DNA of 64,000 nucleotides from Alkalihalobacillus pseudalcaliphilus (lineage in GTDB: Bacteria; Bacillota; Bacilli; Bacillales; Bacillaceae_D). The stretch lies in contig LFJO01000006.1 of NCBI GenBank assembly GCA_001038565.1, positions 322,261-386,260 on the forward strand, read 5' to 3'. This document shows, in pieces, positions 17,696 to 26,565 of the stretch (position 1 is its first letter; every line of letters begins with the position of its first letter). The position numbers and the translations under genes are program-made. The notes beneath the pieces were generated by a model. That model saw nothing but the letters and a program-made list of their open reading frames with translations. It did not search any database and had not been told where the DNA came from.

Positions 17696-19033
17696 TTATG
17701 TTTTTAATTTGTTATAAAGCGTTGCTACCGAAATTCCTAATCTCTTGGCGGCCATTCTTTTCCCTTCCATATCGTTAGGATAATCTTTTAAAATTTCTGA
17801 TATAATGTCTCTTTCCATCTTTTTCATCATTTTCGGCAAAGACTCTATTTGTTGAAACGATGAATATGTTTGGAGAGATTTCTGGTGAAGGTGCTGTGGT
17901 AAATGTTCCTTTTTTAAAATCCTCCCTTCCATCATACTAATAACGTACTGTGCTGTATTTTTTAACTCTCTTACATTACCTGGCCAATTATATTCAAGCA
18001 GAATAGCTAATACCTCATCCGTCATCTCAATATCATTTTCCATGTCAACAACTGAATTTAAGAGAAAGTGCTTAAATAACAAAGGAATATCCTCTTTTCT
18101 TTGTCTCAAAGAAGGAATGTTTAACTGAATGACACAAAACCGATAAAATAAATCATCACGAAATAATCCTTTTTTTATTAAATCACGCAAGTTTTGATTC
18201 GTTGCTGCAATAATTCGTGTATCAATAGAACGTTCTCTCACCGAGCCTAATTTCCGAATTTTGCCTTCCTGTAATACTCGTAATAATTTGCTTTGAAGTG
18301 ATAATGGCAGTTCACCTATTTCATCAAGAAATAAGGTACCTTGGTGAGCGATTTCGAATAATCCCATTTTCCCTTCGTTTTTTGCACTTGTAAAAGCTCC
18401 TTTTTCATAACCAAAAAGTTCGCTTTCCACTAAATCCTTCGGAATCGTTGCACAATTAATGGGGACAAATGGCTGCTTAGCTCTCTCACTCGCCTTATGA
18501 ATCGCCTGTGCAAATAACTCTTTTCCGGTACCGCTTTCACCCGTTATTAATACAGAAAATGGGACACTTGCTGCTTTTTTGGCGCTCTCCACCATTTCAG
18601 TTAATCCACGGTCAAATCCTATTATGGATTCAAAATGATGATGAACCTGATAACTTGAATGCACCTTTCTCTCTAACTGCTCAATTTTTATTCTTTGCGA
18701 GGTTATTTCCTTTTGTAACTCATTTACCTCTTCTTTCCCTTTGCACACAGAAACAGCACCAATTACCTTTCCATCTTCGTAAATCGGTGCCATATCAACA
18801 AAATACTCTCTATTGCCAACCTGTCGATAAACGCCAATTCTTACTTGCTCATCATTTAATGTCCTAACTAATTTCGCTTGTGGACGGACATCTATTAAAT
18901 ACTTTCCAATGATTTCGTTCTTTTTAACACCTGTAATCGCTTCATATTCCTTATTTACCATTACGACTATACCTCGATTATCAATAACCAAAATACCATC
19001 CTGTATAGAATTAAAGATATTTTTAAGCTCCAT
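17696..19033 (-). CDS. sigma-54-dependent transcriptional activator (PAS-AAA+-Fis HTH)
   Basis: The 445-residue product has three parts. A PAS sensor domain (about 1-105) starts IFNSIQDGILVIDNRGIVVMVN. After a short coiled linker comes the AAA+ domain (about 135-370), with Walker A GESGTGKE, the sigma-54-contact loop GAFTSA (usual form GAFTGA), Walker B GTLFLDEIGELP and the arginine-finger region LFYRFCVIQLN. The Fis-type helix-turn-helix ends the protein (KRLGISVATLYNKL). It is divergent from the AtuA-like/CitMHS operon at 19214, which has a -24/-12 promoter, so it almost certainly activates that operon in response to a small molecule bound by PAS, presumably the transported acid. Confidence 0.93.
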   Translation of the reverse strand: MELKNIFNSIQDGILVIDNRGIVVMVNKEYEAITGVKKNEIIGKYLIDVRPQAKLVRTLNDEQVRIGVYRQVGNREYFVDMAPIYEDGKVIGAVSVCKGKEEVNELQKEITSQRIKIEQLERKVHSSYQVHHHFESIIGFDRGLTEMVESAKKAASVPFSVLITGESGTGKELFAQAIHKASERAKQPFVPINCATIPKDLVESELFGYEKGAFTSAKNEGKMGLFEIAHQGTLFLDEIGELPLSLQSKLLRVLQEGKIRKLGSVRERSIDTRIIAATNQNLRDLIKKGLFRDDLFYRFCVIQLNIPSLRQRKEDIPLLFKHFLLNSVVDMENDIEMTDEVLAILLEYNWPGNVRELKNTAQYVISMMEGRILKKEHLPQHLHQKSLQTYSSFQQIESLPKMMKKMERDIISEILKDYPNDMEGKRMAAKRLGISVATLYNKLKT

Positions 19034-19087
19034 TTACACTACCTCATTTCTAAAAGCTTTTTTCATTATAAACCCATTTCAAAATTA

Positions 19088-19114
19088 TTAGAATTTAATT
19101 CTAAATATTTAGAA
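19088..19114. promoter_or_regulatory. candidate upstream activator sites (TTAGAA/TTCTAA half sites)
   Basis: Three half sites, TTAGAA 19088-19093, TTCTAA 19099-19104 and TTAGAA 19109-19114, form overlapping palindromes; 19099-19114 is a perfect 16-bp palindrome. They lie about 55-75 bp upstream of the -24 box, the right range for a sigma-54 activator. They also lie 55-80 bp before the activator's own start, so they may give autoregulation. Confidence 0.55.
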
Positions 19115-19162
19115 ATTTTAAGACTCCTTCTAACTCCTCCGTGTCTTCACGTATTTTTTAGT

Positions 19163-19178
19163 TGGCGCAATTTTTGCA
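19163..19178 (+). promoter_or_regulatory. sigma-54 (-24/-12) promoter
   Basis: TTGGCGCAATTTTTGCA has GG at 19164-19165 and GC at 19176-19177 with exactly 10 bases between, matching TGGCACG-N4-TTGCW. Transcription would begin near 19189, just before the AtuA-like gene. Confidence 0.85.
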
Positions 19179-19213
19179 TTTATAATGACAACAACAAACA
19201 AAGAGGTGAAACC

Positions 19214-20548
19214 ATGAAAAGTATTCGTATCGGTACCGGGGCCGGTTATGCAGGTGATCGAATAGATGCAGCTATTCATTTAATTAAGAAAGGGGAACTA
19301 GACTATTTAGTGCTTGAGTGTTTAGCTGAACGAACAACTGCATTAGCAAACCTGAAAAGGAAAGCGGATTCATCAAAAGGATACGGGCCATTTTTACATG
19401 AAAGAATGGTACAATTATTACCTTTATGTCAACAATACGGCGTTACACTTATTACTAATATTGGAGCAGCTAACCCAGAGGCAGCAGTACATGAAACAAA
19501 TAAAATTGCTTCTGACCTGTCTTTATCTGGGCTCAAAATAGTTGGCGTATCTGGTTCAAACGTACTTGAACAGATCATAAAAGAAAATGTTGATATTTGG
19601 GAAACAGGTTCGAAAGTTTCTGAAGTGGAAGCAGAAATTGTTTCAGCAGATGCTTATTTAGGAGTAGAGGCGATTATTCCCGCTTTGGAGCAACTAGCAA
19701 ATGTCATTATTACAGGGCGAGTAGCTGATCCTTCCTTGTTTTTAGCACCTATGATACATGAATTGAAGTGGGCACATGATGATTGGCATCTGTTAGGTCA
19801 AGGTACTATATGTGCACACCTACTAGAGTGTGGTGCTCAAGTAACTGGTGGATATTATGCCGATGGTTACAAAAAACAAATACAAAATCTCTCAAAGGTA
19901 GGGATGCCAATTGTTGAAATGTTCGAAGACGGCACAGGGATTATTTCTAAAACCCCAGACAGTGGTGGTGAGGTTTCGGTTTCCACATGTAAAGAACAAC
20001 TCCTTTACGAAGTAATGAATCCAGCGGAATATATAACCCCGGATGTCATTGCTGACTTTTCAGAAGTCGAATTTTTAGAGCTTGCAAAAGATCAAATCCA
20101 AGTATTAGGAGGCACAGGGAAACCAAAAACCGACACTCTGAAAGTGACTATTGGCGTTGACAAAGGTTTTATTGGTGAAAGCTTTATCGCATATGGTGGT
20201 CACCATGCTCTAGAAAGAGCCGAAATAGCGAAGCAAATAATTGAGGAACGATTACACGCACATCCCGATGATTATCTGGAATTGAAGTTTGACTTTATAG
20301 GCTGTAATTCACTTTACCATCAGGGTACTTATAACATCCCATATGAATTACTGCTTCGTGTTTCAGGTAGAACGAAAACAATCAAAGCAGCAAGTAAAAT
20401 TGGTGAAGAGGTGGAGGCTCTATGGCTTAATGGTCCAGGTGGACCAGGTGGCGTTCGTTCCTTTACTCGTCCGATTATTTCTGCGTATTCAGCCTTGTTG
20501 CACCGCTCATTCATACAATCAAAAACTTTTATACTAGAGGTGAAATAA
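19214..20548 (+). CDS. AtuA family (DUF1446) protein, N-terminal part as a separate protein
   Basis: The 444-residue product covers only the DUF1446 domain of AtuA-type proteins. It starts IRIGTGAGYAGDRIDAAI, has ERTTALA near residue 38, GRVADPSLFLAPMIHEL near 175 and the glycine-rich LWLNGPGGPGGVRSF near the end. In AtuA itself (acyclic terpene utilisation) this domain is fused to a small C-terminal domain; here that domain is the next gene. GAGGTG lies before the ATG. The operon AtuA-N, AtuA-C, CitMHS transporter is driven by the sigma-54 promoter. Reaction unknown; the transporter suggests catabolism of a small hydroxy- or tricarboxylic acid. Confidence 0.85.
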   Translation: MKSIRIGTGAGYAGDRIDAAIHLIKKGELDYLVLECLAERTTALANLKRKADSSKGYGPFLHERMVQLLPLCQQYGVTLITNIGAANPEAAVHETNKIASDLSLSGLKIVGVSGSNVLEQIIKENVDIWETGSKVSEVEAEIVSADAYLGVEAIIPALEQLANVIITGRVADPSLFLAPMIHELKWAHDDWHLLGQGTICAHLLECGAQVTGGYYADGYKKQIQNLSKVGMPIVEMFEDGTGIISKTPDSGGEVSVSTCKEQLLYEVMNPAEYITPDVIADFSEVEFLELAKDQIQVLGGTGKPKTDTLKVTIGVDKGFIGESFIAYGGHHALERAEIAKQIIEERLHAHPDDYLELKFDFIGCNSLYHQGTYNIPYELLLRVSGRTKTIKAASKIGEEVEALWLNGPGGPGGVRSFTRPIISAYSALLHRSFIQSKTFILEVK

Positions 20549-20872
20549 ATGGTACAGAGTGTTCCATTATTTGAAATCGCTCACGCACGATCTGGAGATA
20601 AGGGCGAACTAACAACTTTAACTCTTTTTGCTTATCAAGATCAGGACTATAAATTACTCCAAGAACAAGTGACAGAAGAAATGATAAAAAAGCATTTTAC
20701 ATCAATTGGTATTCAAAAAATAGAGAGATATGAATTACCAAAAATAGTAGCGCTCCATTTTGTTTTACACAAAACAAGACCAAATGGAGTTGCTGCGACC
20801 TTAGAGTTTGATGCACATGGAAAATCCTTGTCTTGGTATGCATTAGAACTAGAAATTGAACTTTCAGAATAA
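20549..20872 (+). CDS. AtuA C-terminal-like domain protein
   Basis: The 107-residue product matches the small C-terminal domain of AtuA proteins: VPLFEIAHARSGDKGELTTL at residues 5-24 (AHARSGDKG is the signature) and a later basic NGVAATLEFD segment. The ATG directly follows the previous stop (TAAATG), so the two parts are translationally coupled and probably form one complex equal to full-length AtuA. Function unknown. Confidence 0.85.
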   Translation: MVQSVPLFEIAHARSGDKGELTTLTLFAYQDQDYKLLQEQVTEEMIKKHFTSIGIQKIERYELPKIVALHFVLHKTRPNGVAATLEFDAHGKSLSWYALELEIELSE

Positions 20873-20909
20873 AAAAAACTCATAAAATAAACTTGGAGGA
20901 GGTAGAGTT

Positions 20910-22205
20910 ATGATAGCTTTATTAGGATTTTTAACGATTGGTATATTTCTATATACCATTCTCTTAAAAAAGTTATCCGTTATTGTAGCCTTAGTATTTA
21001 TCCCTACTATTTTTGGTTTAATTGGTGGGTTCGGTGCTAATATAGGTACTTATATGTTAGAAGGTTTGATGCTTGTAGCACCTACTGGTATTATGCTTGG
21101 CTTTGCGATTCTGTACTTTGGTGTTATGAATAGTGCTGGAATGTTTGATCCTATTCTTTCTAGAATCCTTAAGGTAGTAAAAGGCGATCCTCTAAAAGTG
21201 GTGATTGGCACATTAATTTTTGCTGTAATTGCTCAGCTTGACGGTTCTGGAGCATCAACATTTCTTATCGTTATACCCGCACTATTGCCACTTTATGATA
21301 AGTTAGGGATGAGTCGCCTTGTCTTAGCTGGAGTCGTTGGACTTGGTGCAGGACTAATGAATATTATGCCTTGGGGTGGCCCTACTGCTCGGGCTGGAAG
21401 TGCATTAGGCATTGACCCTAGTGAAATTTTCATTCCATTACTTCCTTCTATAGGTGTAGGTTTAATTTGGTTATTTTTTGTTGCCTACTGGATTGGAAAA
21501 AAAGAAAGGAAAAGGGTTGGTATTCAATCTGTTAAATATAGTATTGATTCAGATTTAACGGAAGAACAAAAAAGATTAAAGCGGCCCAAATTATTTATTC
21601 CTAACGTTCTCCTAACCATCATTACGTTAGTTACACTTGTTATGCAGTGGCTTCCACTTCCTGTAATCTTTATTATTTCATTTGTCCTAGCTTTACTTTT
21701 GAATTACCCAAATGTTAAGGACCAAATGTATCAAGTTGAACTCCAAGCGAAGGGTATGATTTCAGTCATAACTATCATCTTCTCAGCTGGAATTTTCACA
21801 GGCATTCTCACTGGTACAGGTATGATTGAAGCCATGGCTGTAACACTTGTGTCTATTATTCCTGATCAAATCGGTGGTTCTCTCCCTGGATTAATTGCTC
21901 TTATTAGTATGCCATTAAGCCTTGTTTTTACACCGGATGCTTATTACTATGGGGTCATGCCAATATTAGCTCACTCTGCAGATTTATATGGAGTACCACC
22001 AATAGAAGTGGCTCAAGCATCAGTTTTAGGACAAATGACGGTCGGCTTTCCCCTTAGTCCCTTAACTGCTTCTACTTTCCTATTAATTGGGTTAGCACAG
22101 GTTGAATTAGGTGACCATCAGAAATTTATGTTTAAGTGGGCTTTTCTAACTACGATTGTAATGGCAATTTTTGCGATTTTGACAGGGGTTATTTCAGCTT
22201 GGTAA
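20910..22205 (+). CDS. CitMHS family citrate/carboxylate:cation symporter
   Basis: The 431-residue product is a polytopic membrane protein with about 11-12 helices. Family features include LAPTGIMLGFAILYFGVMN-like sequence near residue 56, AQLDGSGASTFLIVIPALLPLY near 110, the NIMPWGGPTARAGSA re-entrant motif near 151, and SLVFTPDAYYYGVMPIL near 345. CitMHS proteins import metal-citrate complexes or free tricarboxylates with protons. GGAGGAGG precedes the ATG. Last gene of the sigma-54 operon, so its substrate is likely what the AtuA-like pair metabolises. Confidence 0.92.
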   Translation: MIALLGFLTIGIFLYTILLKKLSVIVALVFIPTIFGLIGGFGANIGTYMLEGLMLVAPTGIMLGFAILYFGVMNSAGMFDPILSRILKVVKGDPLKVVIGTLIFAVIAQLDGSGASTFLIVIPALLPLYDKLGMSRLVLAGVVGLGAGLMNIMPWGGPTARAGSALGIDPSEIFIPLLPSIGVGLIWLFFVAYWIGKKERKRVGIQSVKYSIDSDLTEEQKRLKRPKLFIPNVLLTIITLVTLVMQWLPLPVIFIISFVLALLLNYPNVKDQMYQVELQAKGMISVITIIFSAGIFTGILTGTGMIEAMAVTLVSIIPDQIGGSLPGLIALISMPLSLVFTPDAYYYGVMPILAHSADLYGVPPIEVAQASVLGQMTVGFPLSPLTASTFLLIGLAQVELGDHQKFMFKWAFLTTIVMAIFAILTGVISAW

Positions 22206-22213
22206 CAGACATA

Positions 22214-22246
22214 AAAGTGTACGAGAACCTATATCTTGTACACTTT
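22214..22246 (+). terminator. terminator of the AtuA-like/CitMHS operon
   Basis: AAAGTGTAC pairs with GTACACTTT around a 15-base loop, followed by CTTTAATT, 8 bases after the transporter stop. Confidence 0.75.
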
Positions 22247-22549
22247 CTTTAATTATTATTATTAAAATAAGAACCCACACACCTTTATTTGGTACTTTAA
22301 TATTTGAGGGCTTATGTATATCGGCACCGATGTTTTCCTCTCCCGCACTCCGTGTCCATATTCTTTATTTTACGATAACTTAATAAAAAAAGAGTGATTA
22401 TTACTTTTCATTTTTCAAAGTGAGGGAACAGTTTCACAATGGAAGAAGCAATCAATCGTTTAGTTAAACCAAAGAGCATTCATACTTATGAATGGCTCTT
22501 TGCTCTTGATGAAGTTAATCAAAGTATACTTTTAGTGTCTTTTATTCTT
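22247..22549. other. intergenic region with one hairpin
   Basis: No gene is supported. At 22471-22501 AAAGAGC-ATTCATA pairs with TATGAAT-GGCTCTTT (14 bp, one bulge), without a clear U-run on either side. It may act as a transcript end for the TrpR-like gene. Confidence 0.4.
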
Positions 22550-22867
22550 TCACACAACTCCCTGCTCCCTCAATCTCTCAATGACAGACTTCAATCCACT
22601 ACTCTCTCGATTTAAGCATTGCTTAATCCGATAAATTAAATTAGAACGAGCATTATGTTCAATGTTAATTGTTTCATATGAGTCGCCATCATACACTCGA
22701 ATTGCGACACGAAACCGCTGCACGTAGGATTCAATTTCCCTCGGTGTACATATGTCCTCAAAGAAATCCATACACTCTTCGACGGTATTAAGTGAAAGTA
22801 TTGCCTTATAAAGCTGTTCCTTATTTCGTTTGTGCATATTGTCTTTATCGATAAGGTTTTTATCCAT
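22550..22867 (-). CDS. TrpR-like YerC/YecD family DNA-binding protein
   Basis: A 105-residue product from ATG 22867, chosen because GGGGGAG lies 6 bases upstream; an in-frame upstream start lacks such a site. Residues about 16-100 follow the YerC/YecD pattern: LYKAILSLNTVEECMDFFED, then ICTPREIESYVQRFRVAIRV, then a Trp-repressor-type helix-turn-helix ending RIKQCLN. The recognition helix departs from the usual GASTATISRV (here ARSNLIYRI). It lies 232 bp downstream of hmgA on the same strand, after a hairpin, so a role as regulator of the aromatic amino acid pathway is attractive but inferred. Confidence 0.82.
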   Translation of the reverse strand: MDKNLIDKDNMHKRNKEQLYKAILSLNTVEECMDFFEDICTPREIESYVQRFRVAIRVYDGDSYETINIEHNARSNLIYRIKQCLNRESSGLKSVIERLREQGVV

Positions 22868-23052
22868 AAGACTCTCCCCCAGCCGGAAATTAACTAAATT
22901 TTTATTGTTGTTGCAACGAACTCTGGCTTCCATCCTTTACTTTTTCGCTATAGCGAATCGAAATTCCTGTATAACCATAAAAAATCGCAAGTAGAGATGC
23001 GCTCATACACATACGCTTACATAAATAAAGTAATAAAGCACATATGAAAGAG

Positions 23053-23079
23053 GAGCGTAAGGTGTGCTTCCTTACGCTC
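23053..23079. terminator. terminator after hmgA
   Basis: GAGCGTAAGG / CCTTACGCTC form a perfect 10-bp stem with a 7-base loop, 21 bases after the hmgA stop. The pyrimidine-rich tail on the minus strand is CTCTTTC, so termination may be incomplete. Confidence 0.6.
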
Positions 23080-23099
23080 TATTTCACGATGTATAACCA

Positions 23100-24263
23100 T
23101 TAATCTTTCTTATCTATCCAGCTATATTTATACGCAGTTTGCTCGTAATAATGGGCTTTTTTGACAACTTTTAATGGCCTAAATGTATCGACCATAACCG
23201 CTAGCTCAAGCGTCTCTTTTTTGCCAATACTGCCTTCCGCTTTTCCAGGATGTGGACCATGTGGAATGCCTGAAGGATGTAGCGTCACCGAGCCTTCACT
23301 GACACCTTTGCGACTCATAAAGTTCCCTTTTACATAATAAAGAACTTCGTCACTATCAACATTGCTATGATAATAGGGTGCAGGGATCGCCTCTGGGTGA
23401 TAGTCATACATTCTTGGAACAAAAGAACAAATGACAAAGTTATTCGCTTCAAATGTTTGATGAATCGGCGGCGGCATATGAACTCTTCCTGTAATTGGTT
23501 CAAAATCTGCTACATTAAATGTATAAGGAAACAAATAACCATCCCAGCCGATAACATCTAATGGATGATGATCGAACTGATGTGAATGCATATAACCTCG
23601 CGACTTCGTTCGCACCTCAAAATGCCCTTTTTCAAGATGGGTCTCTAACTTCTCCGGTCCGTGGAAATCACGCTCACAAAATGGACTATGCTCCAGCAAT
23701 TGACCATGTGCATTTCGATAACGTTTCGGTGTCGTAATCCAACTATTCGTTTCAATGACTAAGAATTTCTGCTCTTCATCATTTGGTACAACACGATAAA
23801 TCGTACCAATTGGCAACACAATGTAATCACCTGGCTTATACGGCAAAGTTCCGAATGTCGTTTCTACTTTCCCTGACCCATAATGGACAAAAAGAACTTC
23901 ATCCCCATCACCATTCCGATAAAAATAATCCATGTCTTTACTTGGATTCACAACACCAATGAGCACATCTTCATTACCGAGTAAATACTCTCTCCCCATC
24001 ACCGCATCGCTTTTTTCTTGATATTGATGTGAGTAGAGATGACGCGGGGATAGCACTTGCTGTTCTTCATATTCAATTGCACAACTCCCGATCAATTCGG
24101 CCTCTGTCATTGCCGTTGGTGAATTATGGTGGTAAAGAATAGACTGAATACCAGAAAATCCCTTAGTACCCATCACTTGCTCCCGAAAAAGTTCTCCATT
24201 CTCCTGACGAAAAACGGTATGTCTTTTTGCTGGTATTTTCCCCATTTGTTTGTAAAAAGGCAT
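23100..24263 (-). CDS. hmgA: homogentisate 1,2-dioxygenase
   Basis: The 387-residue product matches the shorter Bacillus/actinobacterial type of homogentisate dioxygenase: a double-stranded beta-helix starting MPFYKQMGKIPAKRHTVFR. Iron-site histidines and glutamate lie in the region around IHQTFEANNFVICSFVPRM and YHSNVDSDEVLYY, followed by HPSGIPHGPHPG. It opens the ring of homogentisate with O2 to give 4-maleylacetoacetate in the cytosol. Last of the four-gene operon hpd - unknown - fahA - hmgA, 39 bp after fahA. A GGAGCG site precedes the ATG. Confidence 0.92.
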   Translation of the reverse strand: MPFYKQMGKIPAKRHTVFRQENGELFREQVMGTKGFSGIQSILYHHNSPTAMTEAELIGSCAIEYEEQQVLSPRHLYSHQYQEKSDAVMGREYLLGNEDVLIGVVNPSKDMDYFYRNGDGDEVLFVHYGSGKVETTFGTLPYKPGDYIVLPIGTIYRVVPNDEEQKFLVIETNSWITTPKRYRNAHGQLLEHSPFCERDFHGPEKLETHLEKGHFEVRTKSRGYMHSHQFDHHPLDVIGWDGYLFPYTFNVADFEPITGRVHMPPPIHQTFEANNFVICSFVPRMYDYHPEAIPAPYYHSNVDSDEVLYYVKGNFMSRKGVSEGSVTLHPSGIPHGPHPGKAEGSIGKKETLELAVMVDTFRPLKVVKKAHYYEQTAYKYSWIDKKD

Positions 24264-24302
24264 TGGAACGCTCCTTTCTTATCACTTTCATTTTAAAATT
24301 CT

Positions 24303-25574
24303 TTACATTTCTAAAGCTGGTGCTATTTTCGCTCTAACTTCTCCAAAACCGACACGGTAACCATTTCCTTGGCAATATCCTGTCATGACGACTTCATCAT
24401 CATCTTCAAGCCAGACTCGTTTATCACCATTTGAAAATGTAATCGGCTCTTCACCACGCCAAGTCCGTTCTAATAAACAACCACGCTCAGACTTTTCTGG
24501 TCCGCTTATTGTTCCAGAAGCCAAGAGATCTCCTGCTCTTAAGTTACAGCCATTAATGGTGTGATGACTCATTTGCTGAGCCATACTCCAGTACATATAC
24601 TTGAAATTGGTCGAAATAAACGTTTCTATTGATTCCATCGTGCTCCCTTTTAAAGAAACATCTAACTGAATATCAAAGGCTGCCGCCTTCTTATGCTCTA
24701 AATATGATAAAGGGGTAGGTTCCTGCTTTGGGCCTTGAACTCGAAAAGGCTCTAACGCATCCATTGGTACAACCCATGGAGAAATTGATGTAGCGAAGCT
24801 TTTTGCTAAAAATGGACCTAACGGCTGATACTCCCATGCCTGTATATCACGAGCACTCCAATCATTGACAAGCACCAAACCAAATATTTTTTCTTCCGCT
24901 TCTTCTAATCGAATTGGCTCACCCGAAACATTTCCATGACCAACAAACCAACCAAGCTCTAACTCAAAATCAAGTTGTTTAGATGGACCAAAAATGGGGA
25001 ACTCGTGTCCAGGGGGTTTCATTTGCCCGTTAGGTCTTCGTACTTCCGTACCACTAACAACGACAGAGCTTGCTCGCCCATGATAACCAACAGGCAGATG
25101 TGTCCAATTAGGCATTAATGCCTGATCTTTCCCACGAAACATCGACCCTACATTGGTCGCGTGTTCCTTAGAAGCATAGAAATCAGTATAATCGCCGATT
25201 TCAACGGGTAACAAAAGTTCGACGGCATCTATTTTGGTAAAAGCTCTTTCTCTTAGCTCCATATCATCACGTAAGCTAGCTTCTCCCTCATCCAATAGTT
25301 GCTGAAGCTGCTTTCGTATCGCTTTCCAAACAGTCGAACCTGCTTCCATCATTGCATTTAAATAACGTTGTCTAAAAATCGAGCTATCATCTTGTTCACC
25401 TTCTATTTTTAATAGCCCCGACTCATGTAAAACGGCTAAATCTAGAACATAATCTCCAATTGCTACACCAACTCGAGGCTCCTCATCCTTTTGTTTACGA
25501 AAAATTCCATAAGGTAAATTTTGAATCGGAAAATGACTCCCCTTTTCCACTTGGATAAATGATTTTTGCACCAA
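24303..25574 (-). CDS. fahA: fumarylacetoacetase
   Basis: The 423-residue product has the N-terminal SH3-like domain (IQNLPYGIFRKQKDEEPRVG in parts, about 18-37) and the FAH barrel. Visible markers are DFYASKEHATNVGSMFR, LPVGYHGRASSVVVSG, QLDFELELGWFVG with metal-binding acids, FGLVLVNDWSARDIQAWEY and LRAGDLLASGTISGP. It hydrolyses 4-fumarylacetoacetate to fumarate and acetoacetate, the last step of tyrosine degradation. The hpd-side gene stops 13 bp upstream. Its substrate is the trans isomer, so an isomerase is needed between HmgA and this enzyme, and none is recognisable in the window. Confidence 0.95.
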   Translation of the reverse strand: MVQKSFIQVEKGSHFPIQNLPYGIFRKQKDEEPRVGVAIGDYVLDLAVLHESGLLKIEGEQDDSSIFRQRYLNAMMEAGSTVWKAIRKQLQQLLDEGEASLRDDMELRERAFTKIDAVELLLPVEIGDYTDFYASKEHATNVGSMFRGKDQALMPNWTHLPVGYHGRASSVVVSGTEVRRPNGQMKPPGHEFPIFGPSKQLDFELELGWFVGHGNVSGEPIRLEEAEEKIFGLVLVNDWSARDIQAWEYQPLGPFLAKSFATSISPWVVPMDALEPFRVQGPKQEPTPLSYLEHKKAAAFDIQLDVSLKGSTMESIETFISTNFKYMYWSMAQQMSHHTINGCNLRAGDLLASGTISGPEKSERGCLLERTWRGEEPITFSNGDKRVWLEDDDEVVMTGYCQGNGYRVGFGEVRAKIAPALEM

Positions 25575-25587
25575 ATAACCTCCTATT

Positions 25588-26550
25588 CTATAAGATTTTT
25601 AAATCTTGAAGGTCAATACGAGGTTCATCAAAACTACATGTTCCAAATGAAAAAATATCCCGCTCGCGTAAAACCTTCATCTCTTCTACCGTTAAAAAAT
25701 AATCCTTCCAGCTTACATGTTCTTGATCAAATGTAAAATGTGCTGGATCCTCATCAGCGATGATTTGCTCAAGCTCAAAAGGTGTCAAATTGAACTTTCG
25801 AACGAGCAAGCTCCCAATAAAAACATTAAGGAAACCATGCATCTTAGCATCTACCTCATCCCTATACATACGAATTGGATGATGCAGACCTGCCGTAAAT
25901 TTCTGTGGCACCCGATACTGCTTTGCTAATGTAAGCACACTTGAAACTTGTTCGACAGTAGGAAAATCTGCTTTATTTAGACCACCCATTCGAAACTTCA
26001 AACCTAGTTCCTTTTCCACCGATTTGTTTGACTGAGCTATCAAAGAAACGGTTTCTGTCAAACTTTGCAGCCATGTTGGGCCAAACGGAACTGTGGGTTC
26101 ACAAAAAAGCTGGATATGATATTGACTAGAAAGTGAGGCTAACCGTTTGACAAATGCTTTACTTGGAACAGCTGGGGGTAAGGGTTGCTCTAACACGCCT
26201 ACTTGGATGACACCATTACTTTGATTCACATAATCAAAACATTGATGTACATGCTCAAGTAATTGTGATAAGCTTTCCTCTTCCGTGTTGGCTCGTTGCC
26301 CTGTTACAGCTATTCTTAATGGTATTCCTTTAGAAAAACCATTAAGAAAGGGGGTGAGCTCTCCTACCCTTTGAATGGGAATGATAAACCGACTTAGCAT
26401 CCATTCATCCTTCTCATCAACATACTGCTTATAATTTTGTAACGCCTGCCAAAGAGAAAGATTTGCCGGCGGAAAAAGGCCGGCATAATCCATTATTTGT
26501 TGTAAAAATACTTGTACACTAGATGGGTACTCTAACTTTTTACGTGTCAT
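25588..26550 (-). CDS. conserved protein of unknown function in the homogentisate operon
   Basis: The 320-residue product is soluble, with no signal peptide or membrane helix. Striking motifs are DYAGLFPPANLSL at residues 21-33, WMLSRFIIP near 55, GLKFRMGGLNKADFPT near 185 and FTAGLHHPIR near 219-227; the pattern of beta strands ending in charged motifs could fit a TIM barrel. I recall similar YAGLFPPA proteins in other bacteria without a known role. It lies between hpd (15 bp) and fahA (13 bp) in a tight operon, so it should act in homogentisate breakdown. The missing step there is maleylacetoacetate isomerisation, normally done by a glutathione-dependent enzyme that bacilli lack. That it fills this gap is inference. 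Confidence 0.75.
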   Translation of the reverse strand: MTRKKLEYPSSVQVFLQQIMDYAGLFPPANLSLWQALQNYKQYVDEKDEWMLSRFIIPIQRVGELTPFLNGFSKGIPLRIAVTGQRANTEEESLSQLLEHVHQCFDYVNQSNGVIQVGVLEQPLPPAVPSKAFVKRLASLSSQYHIQLFCEPTVPFGPTWLQSLTETVSLIAQSNKSVEKELGLKFRMGGLNKADFPTVEQVSSVLTLAKQYRVPQKFTAGLHHPIRMYRDEVDAKMHGFLNVFIGSLLVRKFNLTPFELEQIIADEDPAHFTFDQEHVSWKDYFLTVEEMKVLRERDIFSFGTCSFDEPRIDLQDLKIL

Positions 26551-26565
26551 AGATCGATTCCCTAA

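Noticed and set aside
22440..22613. 57-codon plus-strand frame
   Set aside because: It runs antisense into the TrpR-like gene, the ribosome site is poorly spaced, and it includes a hairpin sequence.
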